Positions 26,257 to 35,755 of a stretch of 64,000 nt of DNA are shown in pieces. The position numbers and the translations under genes are program-made. Origin of the DNA: Flagellimonas nanhaiensis (GTDB taxonomy: Bacteria > Bacteroidota > Bacteroidia > Flavobacteriales > Flavobacteriaceae). How positions within the stretch are numbered: position 1 is the stretch's first letter; the number at the start of each line of letters is the position of its first letter. The notes below the pieces were generated by a model. The model worked only from the letters and a program-made list of their open reading frames with translations. It searched no databases and was not told where the DNA came from. The stretch is taken from contig NZ_QTJX01000002.1 of assembly GCF_003382275.1 (NCBI RefSeq), positions 558,001-622,000 on the forward strand. Reading direction: 5' to 3'.

Positions 26257-27051
26257 ATGAAATCCATTACCCTTCCAGCAGGAAAGAAAGTCTACTTTGC
26301 AAGTGACAATCATCTCGGAGCACCCACCCGCAAGGACAGTCTGCCGAGAGAAAAAAGATTTGTAGCCTGGCTGGATTCCATCAAACATGACGCCCATGCC
26401 ATTTTTTTGATGGGGGATCTATTCGATTTTTGGTTTGAATACAAGACCGTAGTGCCCAAGGGGTTCACCAGAACCCTGGGAAAACTGGCCGAACTTTCAG
26501 ATATGGGGATTCAGATAACCTACTTTGTGGGTAACCATGATCTTTGGATGAATGGTTATTTTGAAGAGGAGCTAGGTATTCCTGTTTATCACAAACCGCA
26601 ACAATATTTAATCAACGATACTTCATTTTTCATAGGCCATGGAGATGGTCTGGGCCCTGGCGATAAGGGCTTCAAACGAATGAAAAAAGTGTTTACCAAT
26701 CCCGTCGCCAAGTGGTTTTTTAAGTGGTTACATCCTGATTGGGGCGTTCGTTTGGCTCAACACTTATCGGTCAACAATAAAATTATATCTGGAGAGGCGG
26801 ATGCCAAATTTTTGGGCGAGGACAAGGAGTGGCTCATCCTTTATGCAAAACGAAAACTGGAAATACAACATTTTGACCATTTTGTGTTCGGGCATCGCCA
26901 TCTTCCCATGGAAATTGAGCTAGGTGAAAAATCAAGATATACCAATCTTGGGGATTGGATCCAGTATTTTACCTATGCAGTTTTTGATGGAAACGAGCTT
27001 TCACTGCTTACCCAAAATAATGTGCCCCAGCCCAATAAGAAAAATCACTGA
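26257..27051 (+). CDS. lpxH: UDP-2,3-diacylglucosamine diphosphatase, LpxH-like
   Basis: A 264-residue calcineurin-type metallophosphoesterase. All metal motifs are in order: ASDNHLG (Asp17, His19), GDLFDFWFEY, GNHD, GHGDG and GHRH near 215. The FWFEY segment after the second motif is typical of LpxH, which hydrolyses UDP-2,3-diacylglucosamine to lipid X in lipid A synthesis at the inner face of the cytoplasmic membrane. It is somewhat longer than the proteobacterial enzyme, as is usual in Bacteroidota. A TATCTTTA near-match to the -7 box lies about 15 nt before the ATG. Confidence 0.85.
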   Translation: MKSITLPAGKKVYFASDNHLGAPTRKDSLPREKRFVAWLDSIKHDAHAIFLMGDLFDFWFEYKTVVPKGFTRTLGKLAELSDMGIQITYFVGNHDLWMNGYFEEELGIPVYHKPQQYLINDTSFFIGHGDGLGPGDKGFKRMKKVFTNPVAKWFFKWLHPDWGVRLAQHLSVNNKIISGEADAKFLGEDKEWLILYAKRKLEIQHFDHFVFGHRHLPMEIELGEKSRYTNLGDWIQYFTYAVFDGNELSLLTQNNVPQPNKKNH

Positions 27052-27093
27052 TCGGACTGGAGCACTTTCGTGGATATGAAAAAACCTGTATTT

Positions 27094-29814
27094 CTATTTA
27101 ATGGCAGCTTGTGCTGCTGCAACTCTGGCTATAGGCACCCTAAAGGGTGAGCAACTAACATAGTTGATTCCTGTTTTATAGCAGAATTCCACTGAAGTGG
27201 GTTCACCTCCATGCTCACCACAGATACCCACTTTAAGTTTGCTATTGGTTTCCCTTCCTCTATTGGTTCCCATTTTCACCAACTGCCCTACACCATTTTG
27301 ATCTAGAACCTCAAATGGATCCGCGGGCAATATTCCTTTCTCCAAATAAACAGGCAAAAACTTACTGGCATCATCTCTTGAGTAACCAAAGGTCATTTGG
27401 GTAAGGTCATTTGTTCCAAAGGAGAAAAATTCAGCCCTTTTCGCAATTTCCTCAGCCATCAATGCAGCCCTCGGCACCTCAATCATGGTCCCAATTTTAA
27501 ACTCTAGCGTGTCTTCGTATTCTTTGAAAACAGTTTCGGCAGTTTCTCTAATGATTTTTTCCTGTTCAACATATTCGCTTACCGTTCCTACCAGAGGTAC
27601 CATAATTTCAGGTTTGGAAACAATTCCTTTGGCTTTTAGGTTCAAGGCCGCTTCTATAATCGCCCTGGCCTGCATCTCTGTAATTTCTGGATAGGTATTC
27701 CCCAAGCGGCATCCTCGGTGTCCCAACATTGGGTTAAACTCTTCCAACTCTGCCACTTTCGATTTTACAGCTTCCAAAGAAATATGAAGATCTTCAGCCA
27801 ACTCTTTCTGAGTTGCCAACTGGTGCGGCACAAACTCATGAAGCGGAGGATCCAATAGACGTACAGTGACGGGCAGACCTTGCATGGCCTCGAACATTTC
27901 CTCAAAATCTTTGCGTTGCATAGGCAATAACTCTTCCAATGCTGCTTTCCTTCCCTTGACCGTGCTTGCCAAAATCATCTCCCGCATAGCTTTGATTCGG
28001 TCCATTTCAAAGAACATATGCTCTGTTCTTGCCAAACCTATTCCAGTCGCTCCAAAACTCCTTGCAACTTTTGCATCTTTGGGAGTGTCGGCATTGGCAC
28101 GTACCTCCATGGTCATGAATTTATCGGAAAGTGCCATGATCTCGGCAAATTCACCTGCCAACTCTGGTTGTATAGTGGCTACTTTTCCTTCAAAAACATT
28201 ACCTGTAGACCCATTTAGGGAAATCCAATCCCCTTCGTGGTATACCTTACCATCAACTGTCAATGTTCTTTTCTTATAGCTGATTTTCAAAGCACCAACA
28301 CCAGAAACACAACATTTACCCATTCCCCTGGCAACAACTGCTGCGTGGGAGGTCATCCCTCCTCTAGCGGTCAAAATCCCTTTGGCCAAGTTCATTCCCT
28401 CCAAGTCCTCCGGTGAAGTTTCCATACGGACCAAAATGGCATTTTTGAACTTATTGGCCTCATCAGCAAAAAATACAATCTGACCTGTAGCGGCTCCTGG
28501 CGAAGCAGGTAGTCCTTGTGCAATTACATGCGCTCTTTTCAATGCTTTTGGATCAAAGACCGGATGCAGTAACTCGTCCAGCTTATTGGGTTCTATCTTC
28601 ATCAGGGCTTCCTTCTCATCAAGTAGGCCTTCTTTTAATAAATCCATGCCTATTTTGACCATGGCAGCCCCTGTACGTTTACCATTTCTGGTCTGAAGAA
28701 TCCAAAGTTTTCCATCTTGAATGGTAAACTCCATATCCTGCATATCTCGATAATGCTTTTCCAACAATTCTTGATAGCCAAACAGTTCCGCATAGAGTTC
28801 GGGCATGATTTCCTCCAGTGAAGGATAATCTTTCAGTCTTTCCTCTTCATCTATCTGTGCCAATTGGGCCCATCGAATAGAGCCTAAATGAGTAATTTGT
28901 TGAGGCGTACGTACCCCTGCTACCACATCCTCTCCTTGGGCATTGACCAAATATTCGCCATTGAACTCATTGGCCCCAGTGGCGGCATCTCTGGTGAAGC
29001 ACACTCCCGTTGCAGAACTGTCTCCCATGTTTCCAAAGACCATTGCCTGAACGTTCACTGCAGTACCCCAATCCGCAGGGATACCATTAATTTTACGGTA
29101 ATATTTTGCCCTGTCTCCATTCCAGCTATTAAAAACAGCTATTATTGCTCCCCATAATTGATCCCAAGGATCAGTAGGGAAATCATGTCCGGTTCTTTTC
29201 TTGACAGCATCCTTAAAGTCATATACCAAATCCTGAAGATCCTGGATGGTAAACTGGGTGTCGTGCTGTATGTGTCTTTTCTCTTTAAGGTGATCTATAA
29301 TTTCTTCAAAGGGGTCTTCATCTTCTTTGGTCTCGGGTTTCATCCCAAGAACAACACTCCCGTACATTTGAATAAAACGGCGGTAAGAATCCCACGCGAA
29401 ACGTTCATTATCGGTTTTTTTAGCCAAACCCAGAACAGAATCGTCGTTCAATCCTAAATTAAGGACGGTATCCATCATTCCCGGCATGGAAACACGTGCT
29501 CCGGATCTAACGGACAACAAGAGTGGGTTTTCATTGTCGCCAAAGGAAGTCCCCATACTTTTTTCAATGTTCTCAACTGATTTTGCAACATCTTCTTGCA
29601 ATAAACCTATGACAGCGTCCCTGCCTAGATCGTTATATTCTGTACATACTTCCGTAGTAATTGTAAATCCAGGAGGGACAGGGATTCCCAGTTTGCTCAT
29701 CTCCGCTAGATTGGCTCCTTTGCCTCCCAGCAGGTTCTTCATTTCGCTGTTTCCATCGGTTTTTTTGTCACCAAAGGAATACACCCTGTTCTTGATTTTT
29801 GTCAACGTGTCCAT
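27094..29814 (-). CDS. ppdK: Pyruvate, phosphate dikinase
   Basis: A 906-residue cytoplasmic enzyme interconverting pyruvate + ATP + phosphate with phosphoenolpyruvate + AMP + pyrophosphate. Three domains are visible: the N-terminal ATP-grasp domain (GGKGANLAEMSKLGIPVPPGF at 30-50), the swivelling phosphohistidine domain with His490 in GGMTSHAAVVARGMGK, and the C-terminal PEP-binding barrel with MLGHRGCRLG, EVPRAAL and the catalytic-Cys motif GICGEHGGEP. Pyrophosphate-type PPDK is distinguished from PEP synthase by this layout and length. It is a single gene; about 200 nt upstream have no clear gene and no convincing promoter. Confidence 0.96.
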   Translation of the reverse strand: MDTLTKIKNRVYSFGDKKTDGNSEMKNLLGGKGANLAEMSKLGIPVPPGFTITTEVCTEYNDLGRDAVIGLLQEDVAKSVENIEKSMGTSFGDNENPLLLSVRSGARVSMPGMMDTVLNLGLNDDSVLGLAKKTDNERFAWDSYRRFIQMYGSVVLGMKPETKEDEDPFEEIIDHLKEKRHIQHDTQFTIQDLQDLVYDFKDAVKKRTGHDFPTDPWDQLWGAIIAVFNSWNGDRAKYYRKINGIPADWGTAVNVQAMVFGNMGDSSATGVCFTRDAATGANEFNGEYLVNAQGEDVVAGVRTPQQITHLGSIRWAQLAQIDEEERLKDYPSLEEIMPELYAELFGYQELLEKHYRDMQDMEFTIQDGKLWILQTRNGKRTGAAMVKIGMDLLKEGLLDEKEALMKIEPNKLDELLHPVFDPKALKRAHVIAQGLPASPGAATGQIVFFADEANKFKNAILVRMETSPEDLEGMNLAKGILTARGGMTSHAAVVARGMGKCCVSGVGALKISYKKRTLTVDGKVYHEGDWISLNGSTGNVFEGKVATIQPELAGEFAEIMALSDKFMTMEVRANADTPKDAKVARSFGATGIGLARTEHMFFEMDRIKAMREMILASTVKGRKAALEELLPMQRKDFEEMFEAMQGLPVTVRLLDPPLHEFVPHQLATQKELAEDLHISLEAVKSKVAELEEFNPMLGHRGCRLGNTYPEITEMQARAIIEAALNLKAKGIVSKPEIMVPLVGTVSEYVEQEKIIRETAETVFKEYEDTLEFKIGTMIEVPRAALMAEEIAKRAEFFSFGTNDLTQMTFGYSRDDASKFLPVYLEKGILPADPFEVLDQNGVGQLVKMGTNRGRETNSKLKVGICGEHGGEPTSVEFCYKTGINYVSCSPFRVPIARVAAAQAAIK

Positions 29815-30018
29815 TGAGATTAGTCTTTAGAATAATAAGTACCAACGAAGGTAAGGCCCTTATTAGAGGCGTTTTATGATTAAAGTCATGAAACGGGTGT
29901 GCCAGTATTTGAGGCTTCACCATCAGCTTTTCAAAAAAACTGATGCCGTTCATAAAAAAGAAATCCCGAGAATTGATTGAAAGATGTTGTAAAACAATTC
30001 TACCTGTTCACCTAGTAG

Positions 30019-31275
30019 TTATTCCTTCTGTTGGTCTTCGACATCTTTTGATAAATCCAGTTTCCTGAATGTTGGAGATACGAGGGCCGTAGTTCCAACA
30101 GTTAACAGGGTCATACACCCTCCAAAAACCACAGCAGGCACCGTACCCAAAAGCTTGGCGGCCAATCCACTTTCAAAAGCCCCCAGTTCATTGGATGATC
30201 CAACAAATATGGAGTTAACGGAGGCAACCCTGCCTCTCATATTGTCCGGAGTCTTAAGTTGTAATATGGTTTGGCGAATAATCATAGAAACTCCATCTAC
30301 CGCTCCACTAAGGAACAGGGCAATCACAGAGAGCCAAAACAGTTCGGAGATACCAAATACGAGTATACAAATTCCAAATCCGAATACAGCCCACAACAGT
30401 TTTTTACCTGCATTTTTATGTAACGGAAATCGAGTTGATCCCAACATGGTCAATGAGGCTCCAACAGCGGGGGCTGCACGTAAAATTCCGAATCCTTCCG
30501 ATCCCACATGCAATATGTCCTGGGCATAAATAGGTAAAAGAGCCACTGCGCCACCAAAAAGCACCGCTACCATATCCAAAGTCAACGCTCCAAAAATAGC
30601 TTTGCTTCCAAAAACAAATCGTAGTCCGTCTTTTAAGCTTTGAATTACTGGTTCCCCAATTTTTGGATTTAAAATGGGTTTTTGAGGAATTTTGAACAAA
30701 AAGAGAAGTGCAATCAATGAAAATGCAAAAATCAAGCACATAGACCAGTGTACTCCTATCCAGCTAATGGAAAATCCGGCAATGGCCGGACCCAAAACAG
30801 AAGCCAACTGCCAGGTAGAACTACTCCAAGTGGCAGCATTGGGATAAATTTTCTTGGGAACAATCAACGCAATCAGTGAAAAAACCGTAGGCCCGATAAA
30901 TGCCCGTACCAATCCTCCTAGGAAAACCAGAAAATAAATGGCATAAAGAATCTGGTTCTGCGGAATAGAAGCTTCCAGACTGGGGTCACTTACCAAAAAA
31001 AGCCCCAAACTAATTATGGAAAACCCAATGATACATTTAATCAGGAGGTTCCTCTTTTCCTTTTGATCCACTACGTGTCCTGCAAAAAGAGCCATGCCCA
31101 CTGCCGGAATGACCTCCATCAATCCTATAATCCCCAGAGATAGTGGATCTTTGGTAAGGGAATATACCTGCCACTCAATAACAATGAATTGCATGGACCA
31201 GGCAAAGACCATGGCAAAACGCACGACCAAAAATATATTGAATTCCTTATAGCGAAGAGCAGCGTACGGATCCAT
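30019..31275 (-). CDS. MFS transporter, EntS-like
   Basis: A 418-residue major facilitator with about twelve transmembrane helices. N-terminal segments VRFAMVFAWSMQFIVIEWQVYSLTKDPLSLGIIGLMEVIP and VDQKEKRNLL (the loop 2-3 region) match the enterobactin-exporter-like MFS_3 branch. In the C-terminal half, AVDGVSMIIRQTILQLKTPDNMRGRVASVNSIF is also typical of it. Efflux of a small molecule is likely, but no siderophore genes are nearby, so the substrate is unknown. It starts 5 nt after the recJ stop, so the two share a transcript. Confidence 0.87.
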   Translation of the reverse strand: MDPYAALRYKEFNIFLVVRFAMVFAWSMQFIVIEWQVYSLTKDPLSLGIIGLMEVIPAVGMALFAGHVVDQKEKRNLLIKCIIGFSIISLGLFLVSDPSLEASIPQNQILYAIYFLVFLGGLVRAFIGPTVFSLIALIVPKKIYPNAATWSSSTWQLASVLGPAIAGFSISWIGVHWSMCLIFAFSLIALLFLFKIPQKPILNPKIGEPVIQSLKDGLRFVFGSKAIFGALTLDMVAVLFGGAVALLPIYAQDILHVGSEGFGILRAAPAVGASLTMLGSTRFPLHKNAGKKLLWAVFGFGICILVFGISELFWLSVIALFLSGAVDGVSMIIRQTILQLKTPDNMRGRVASVNSIFVGSSNELGAFESGLAAKLLGTVPAVVFGGCMTLLTVGTTALVSPTFRKLDLSKDVEDQQKE

Positions 31276-31280
31276 AGGTT

Positions 31281-32969
31281 TTAGCGAATATGTCTCATTT
31301 TAAGTTGAAGGCTTACGGTTCCATTCCATTCATTTTCTTCCAAGGAATACACCAAATCAAAGCTTTTTTTGTTTTTGACTTTATCCAACTTATCTCCTAG
31401 GTTGAATCCGATGGCACCAATGGGCGGGGTTCCATTTTGGTAAGCAGAAAGTTTCAAGTGCCTTTTAGCTTCACCAACTGCCTTTGCATAACCTGTATCC
31501 TGAACATTTTCGGTCATAAAAACTGGGGTCATGTTCCCTGGGCCAAAAGGGGCAAACTGCCGTAAAATCCGCATTAATTTTGGATTGATCACATTCAAGT
31601 CTACCTTAAGGTCAACCTCAATTTCGGGTTGTAGTAAACTTGGGTCAATAGTGTCCGCTACAACTTGTTCAAATTGCTTTTTGAAGGCTTCGTACCTTTC
31701 TTCCAACATGGTTAGTCCAGCCGCATATTTATGTCCCCCAAATTGTATCAAATGCTCAGAGCATGCACTTAGGGCATTGTAGACGTCGAACCCTTTCACC
31801 GATCGTGCCGAAGCAGCTAATTTGTCTCCGCTTTTGGTGAACACCAATGTAGGACGATAATAGGTCTCGGACAAACGTGACGCCACAATGCCAATGACTC
31901 CTTTGTGCCAATTTTCATTGTAGACCACAGAGGTAAAATCTTCCTCTTCTTCATTTTCTTTAATTTGAAGCAGGGCCTCCTGTGTAATCTCCTGGTCTAA
32001 ACTTCTTCGTTCCGAGTTAAATTCTTCAATTTCTTTGGCAAACTTCTGGGCCGTTCCCCAGTCTGTCTCTGTTAAAAGGTTAACTGCATGCTCTCCGTGC
32101 TTCATTCTACCTGCGGCATTTATTCGTGGGGCAATAACAAAAACCACATCTGAAATGGTCAGGGTTTTCTTTTTAAGTTGGGCAATGATTGCCTTGATTC
32201 CAATTCTTGGACTTCTGTTGATCACCTGAAGCCCATAATACGCCAAGACCCTATTTTCGCCGGTCATTGGAACAATATCAGCGGCTATTGCTGTGGCCAC
32301 CAAGTCCAAATAGGGAATCAAGCTCTCTAAGTTTCTACCTTGTCCAAGGGCCAATGCCTGAATCAGTTTAAATCCTACCCCGCATCCACAAAGCTCTTTG
32401 TATGGGTACCCACAGTCTTCCCGTTTTGGGTCTAAAATGGCAACCGCGCTGGGTAACACATCCCCTGGGCGGTGATGATCGCAAATGATAAAATCAATTC
32501 CTTTTTCCTTGGCGTAATTGACTTGTTCAATAGCCTTTACCCCACAATCCAAGGCAATAATTAGAGAAATATCATTGTCCGCCGCATAATCTATTCCTTT
32601 TAAGGAAACCCCATAACCTTCCGAGTATCTGTCAGGAATATACGTGGCCACATTAGGATATTCTTCCTGCAAAAAGGAGGACATGAGGGCCACCGATGTA
32701 GTCCCATCCACATCATAATCACCATAGACCAATATATTCTCTCCAGCTTCCATGGCCTGCTCAATACGTTCCACCGCTTTTTCCATATCCTTCATTAAGA
32801 AGGGGTCGTGCAAATGATCTAATTCTGGTCTGAAGAAGGTTTTTGCCTCATCATAATTGGTGATGCCACGCTGTAGCAGCAGGTGGGCGATCAGCTTGTC
32901 TACCTTGAGCTCGGCAGAAAGCTTTTCAATAGCTTCGGGTGTAGGTTTTGGTTTTATGGTCCATCGCAT
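31281..32969 (-). CDS. recJ: Single-stranded-DNA-specific exonuclease RecJ
   Basis: A 5'-to-3' exonuclease on single-stranded DNA in recombination and mismatch repair. At 562 residues it has the standard length. DHH-family motifs are intact: VYGDYDVDGTTS near 81-92, IALDCGVKA, IICDHHRPG near 157-165, and APRINAAGRM near 280-290. The C-terminal DHHA1 region has the GGHKYAAGLT motif, and the OB domain follows. The upstream YhhN gene ends 19 nt before it, so a short operon YhhN-recJ-MFS is likely. Confidence 0.96.
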   Translation of the reverse strand: MRWTIKPKPTPEAIEKLSAELKVDKLIAHLLLQRGITNYDEAKTFFRPELDHLHDPFLMKDMEKAVERIEQAMEAGENILVYGDYDVDGTTSVALMSSFLQEEYPNVATYIPDRYSEGYGVSLKGIDYAADNDISLIIALDCGVKAIEQVNYAKEKGIDFIICDHHRPGDVLPSAVAILDPKREDCGYPYKELCGCGVGFKLIQALALGQGRNLESLIPYLDLVATAIAADIVPMTGENRVLAYYGLQVINRSPRIGIKAIIAQLKKKTLTISDVVFVIAPRINAAGRMKHGEHAVNLLTETDWGTAQKFAKEIEEFNSERRSLDQEITQEALLQIKENEEEEDFTSVVYNENWHKGVIGIVASRLSETYYRPTLVFTKSGDKLAASARSVKGFDVYNALSACSEHLIQFGGHKYAAGLTMLEERYEAFKKQFEQVVADTIDPSLLQPEIEVDLKVDLNVINPKLMRILRQFAPFGPGNMTPVFMTENVQDTGYAKAVGEAKRHLKLSAYQNGTPPIGAIGFNLGDKLDKVKNKKSFDLVYSLEENEWNGTVSLQLKMRHIR

Positions 32970-32988
32970 GGGCTAACGTTCATAGGTT

Positions 32989-33657
32989 TTAATTGGTGGT
33001 TGGGGTAATTTCAAATTTTTTGATCAATGAAAAGGTGATGCAAATATGGGCAAGATAGTAGGTAGGGGTAATTAGAAAATCGAACATGTGGAAGTCCAAA
33101 AATTCTTTGAAGGCTATAATCGTGTCCGAAAATAGAATAAGGATAATACCAAATACGTAACTCCATTTGGCAGAGGGATTTCCTTTCATCCCCATTGACG
33201 CGCCCAAAGAAAAACAAGAAATAAGCAGATAAATCAAGGATGCCACCATGAGTGCCATATCCGTGAAAGTAGGGTAAAGCACCCAAAAGAAAAATACGAG
33301 GTAAGCTGCAAGCAAGATGATGGTAAACTTCCATTTTATCTTGCCGTTCATCAACGCATAAAGTAAATAGCCCACGTGGGCCAAAAAGAAAAGGGCTATT
33401 CCTTTTACAAACATGAGGCTGTCTCCGTTCATATTGGACAAAAACCAATCGCCAATAATGGAAAATAGAAATGCGCCAATGATCATCCAAACATCTTTGG
33501 ACCGCCTACTTGCTCCAAAATTGAGGGCTGCCAGAATGATGATTCCCATTCCTGCTGTGCCCGATTTAAATATGAAGTTAGCTGTTGTTACTCCAAGAAT
33601 GGCAAGTATTATTGATACAACCAACAACCCATAAGCCCAATTTTTCTTATGTTGCAT
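32989..33657 (-). CDS. Lysoplasmalogenase-like YhhN/TMEM86 family membrane protein
   Basis: 222 residues with about eight transmembrane helices. Conserved acidic positions of the family are present: FSIIGDWFLS (GD) near 85-95 and ILFSDTIIAF (SD) near 178-188. Animal TMEM86 proteins hydrolyse the vinyl ether bond of lysoplasmalogens; the function of bacterial members is not established. A longer reading from 33717 adds twenty polar residues before the first helix, so the ATG at 33657 is preferred. It is probably the first gene of the unit ahead of recJ. Confidence 0.8.
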   Translation of the reverse strand: MQHKKNWAYGLLVVSIILAILGVTTANFIFKSGTAGMGIIILAALNFGASRRSKDVWMIIGAFLFSIIGDWFLSNMNGDSLMFVKGIALFFLAHVGYLLYALMNGKIKWKFTIILLAAYLVFFFWVLYPTFTDMALMVASLIYLLISCFSLGASMGMKGNPSAKWSYVFGIILILFSDTIIAFKEFLDFHMFDFLITPTYYLAHICITFSLIKKFEITPTTN

Positions 33658-33759
33658 ATTGTTTTTCAGTTTTATGTGTTGATCATTTATTGATCGTGGT
33701 TTTATCGGAAAAACCATTGTTTCAAAAAAGGACCGGAGGTTGTTTTCTAAAAGCCCACC

Positions 33760-34188
33760 CTAGGTATGGTGGTATAGAACTTTGATGTCCAACTTGGCAA
33801 ACCTACGAAACATCTCCATAACGCCACAGTACTTTTCCACGGATAGATCCACCGCCCTCTGAAGCTTATCCTCTTTGAGATTAGAGCCATGAAAATGATA
33901 TTCGATAACCACTGAATCATAATATTTGGGATGCTCATCTGTAAGATTGGCAATGGTCTCTATTTGAAAATGGTCTACATCCAATTTCATTTTTTTGATC
34001 AGCATTGCCACATCCAATCCGGAACAACCCGCCAAACCTGAAAGCATTAAGGCTTTGGGTCTCAATCCATCGCCTTCGCCTCCACTTTCTGGACCGGCAT
34101 CTATCTTTAAATTATGTCTAGATGGATTGTTACTTTCAAATGCCATTCCTCCCAACCATTTGGTGGTAACGTGATTTGTATTTGCCAT
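33760..34188 (-). CDS. OsmC/Ohr-like family protein
   Basis: 142 residues. The two redox cysteines of the OsmC fold are visible: LAGCSGLDVAMLI near 57 and VEKYCGVMEMF near 121. These thiol peroxidases reduce organic hydroperoxides. The spacing and RPKALMLSGLAGC motif place it with the YhfA-like branch, whose role is less clear. The start MANTNHVTTKW is preferred to one twelve codons upstream. It diverges from an AhpD-like gene across 48 nt, which suggests shared control of peroxide defence genes. Confidence 0.85.
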   Translation of the reverse strand: MANTNHVTTKWLGGMAFESNNPSRHNLKIDAGPESGGEGDGLRPKALMLSGLAGCSGLDVAMLIKKMKLDVDHFQIETIANLTDEHPKYYDSVVIEYHFHGSNLKEDKLQRAVDLSVEKYCGVMEMFRRFAKLDIKVLYHHT

Positions 34189-34236
34189 AAATTTCGTTTC
34201 TTGTGAAGGATAAAAATACAACAAAATAGACCTATA

Positions 34237-34839
34237 ATGGCATTAGTAAACCCACTACATCCAGATCATGATCCAGAAACTAAAAAACTATCCGAATTCT
34301 TCAACGAAACCTTAGGTTTTTGTCCGAATTCAGTATTGACTATGCAGTACAGACCGGCCATTTCCAAGGCATTTGTCAATATCAATAAGGCGGTTATGGC
34401 CAATGAGGGCAGGGTCACTTCAGCTTTAAAACGAATGATTGCCTGGGTGAGCAGTAATGCCACCGGATGCCGCTATTGTCAGGCCCATGCCATACGAGCC
34501 GCCGAACGTTACGGTGCGGAGCAGGAACAATTGGACAATATTTGGGAATACAAAACCCATCCGGCATTTTCTGAAGCGGAACGCGCCGCATTGGATTTTT
34601 CCCTTGCCGCTTCGCAGGTTCCCAATGCCGTTGATGCAGAAATCAAAGAAAGATTGTACCAACATTGGAACGAGGGCGAGATTGTAGAAATGTTAGGGGT
34701 AATCTCTTTGTTTGGGTACCTCAACCGATGGAACGATTCTATGGGAACATCCATTGAGGATGGTGCAGTTGAAAGTGCCGAACAATACTTGGGCAAGACC
34801 GGATGGGAAAAAGGGAAGCATGATGGGTCTAGATATTAG
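34237..34839 (+). CDS. Carboxymuconolactone decarboxylase (AhpD-like) family protein
   Basis: 200 residues, all helical in character. The AhpD-type redox motif CxxC with following His is CRYCQAHAIRAAE near 76-88, and the preceding VSSNATG segment is typical of the peroxidase-related branch. Such proteins reduce alkyl hydroperoxides through the cysteine pair. The C-terminal EMLGVISLFGYLNRWNDSMG matches the second conserved block. It is divergent from the OsmC-like gene; no downstream gene follows in the same unit. Confidence 0.87.
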   Translation: MALVNPLHPDHDPETKKLSEFFNETLGFCPNSVLTMQYRPAISKAFVNINKAVMANEGRVTSALKRMIAWVSSNATGCRYCQAHAIRAAERYGAEQEQLDNIWEYKTHPAFSEAERAALDFSLAASQVPNAVDAEIKERLYQHWNEGEIVEMLGVISLFGYLNRWNDSMGTSIEDGAVESAEQYLGKTGWEKGKHDGSRY

Positions 34840-34907
34840 ATTGTTGGAATTCTGAAGAACGCTTTTTGACACGAATGTCACCAAGGCTCACGAATGTTTT
34901 CTTTTTC

Positions 34908-34962
34908 GTCAAACTGAACCCGTCCGAACGGCACGGGCGGACTTGTTTCAGTTTCTCATGAC
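34908..34962. repeat. REP-like extragenic palindrome, unit 1
   Basis: Outer arms AAACTGAA (34911-34918) and TTCAGTTT (34947-34954) enclose an inner palindrome CCCGTCCG-AA-CGGCACGGG (imperfect). The element is bounded by GTCA and TGAC, and lies between two genes pointing the same way. Confidence 0.6.
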
Positions 34963-34971
34963 CATAATAAG

Positions 34972-35012
34972 ATTCTGAAATAAACCTGTCTGCCAACAGG
35001 CAGGTTCAGAAT
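34972..35012. repeat. REP-like extragenic palindrome, unit 2
   Basis: Outer arms ATTCTGAA and TTCAGAAT are perfect complements. Between them ACCTGTCTG, loop CCAA and CAGGCAGGT form a second stem (one G-T pair). It shares the CTGAA/TTCAG arm core with unit 1. The rest of this 295-nt intergenic region (34840-35134) shows nothing else recognisable. Confidence 0.6.
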
Positions 35013-35134
35013 GACACTTTTTTGATGTCAATTTCACCAATGGGACTAATACCAGATATCATTATTTCTTGATTTACATCAACATCTGTTGACTTTCGAA
35101 ACCTGAACTTTGCTGTAACAAAAAACGAACAGTT

Positions 35135-35704
35135 ATGGCACGCTTGATCTTAACATCGGAAAATCAGATTCAACGGCTCAACGGAATCTTGGGAAAGGTT
35201 GAAAAACTCCAGCAGTTGCCTTTGGATAGATTGACCATGTCTCCTCATGAAAAGTCTTGGTGCGTTGCTGAGGTGCTGGAACATTTAAACATCGCATATC
35301 GGCTATATTTTGATAAAATCAACCATGCTTTGGAACAGCTGGATGCCATTGATTCAGATTCCAAAGAATTTAAAGCCCGGGCCTGGCAAAAAATGGTCAT
35401 TGAAATGCAACGCCCAAAAAATGGCAAAAGAAAGTGGAAAATTAAGACCATGAAGCGCTTTGAGCCCGTTTTGGAGGTGAGCTCACTAGATCAGGAACAA
35501 GTAAATGTGGTTTTTGAGAATTTTTTCTCACTTCATGCCCATCTTAAGGATGCTATTCTGCAAAGCAGGGGCATGGATGTAAGGGGAATCAAAATCACAT
35601 CGGCCATAGGACCAATTGTCAATTTTTATTTGCCCGAAGCTTTTGAGTTTCTGCTATGCCATTTGGAACGGCACCTAGTGCAGATTGATAAGGTTTTGGG
35701 GTAA
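35135..35704 (+). CDS. DinB-like (DUF1569-type) four-helix protein
   Basis: 189 residues, helical. LTMSPHEKSWCVAEVLEHLNIAYRLYF near 34-60 is the DinB-family first metal-site region (His51 after the SWC-x-EVLEHL pattern), and EAFEFLLCHLERHLVQID near 168-185 gives the late His pair. The fold binds a metal; many members act as thiol-dependent transferases, with most bacterial ones of unknown substrate. It stands alone, downstream of the REP-like palindromes. Confidence 0.75.
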   Translation: MARLILTSENQIQRLNGILGKVEKLQQLPLDRLTMSPHEKSWCVAEVLEHLNIAYRLYFDKINHALEQLDAIDSDSKEFKARAWQKMVIEMQRPKNGKRKWKIKTMKRFEPVLEVSSLDQEQVNVVFENFFSLHAHLKDAILQSRGMDVRGIKITSAIGPIVNFYLPEAFEFLLCHLERHLVQIDKVLG

Positions 35705-35755
35705 GACAATAAATAATTCTTGCAACTTGGTTGACTACATACGTTTTAGAAATAG

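Noticed and set aside
29929-29946. CATCAG/CTGATG hairpin upstream of ppdK as a terminator
   Set aside because: The loop is long and A-rich and neither strand has a gene ending close by that needs it.
29768-29953. Open frame of 61 codons overlapping the start of ppdK on the same strand
   Set aside because: It overlaps the first 47 nt of a certain gene in another frame, has no conserved features, and no promoter; chance is the simpler reading.
33658-33717. Twenty-residue N-terminal extension of the YhhN protein
   Set aside because: Polar residues before the first transmembrane helix are not expected in this family.
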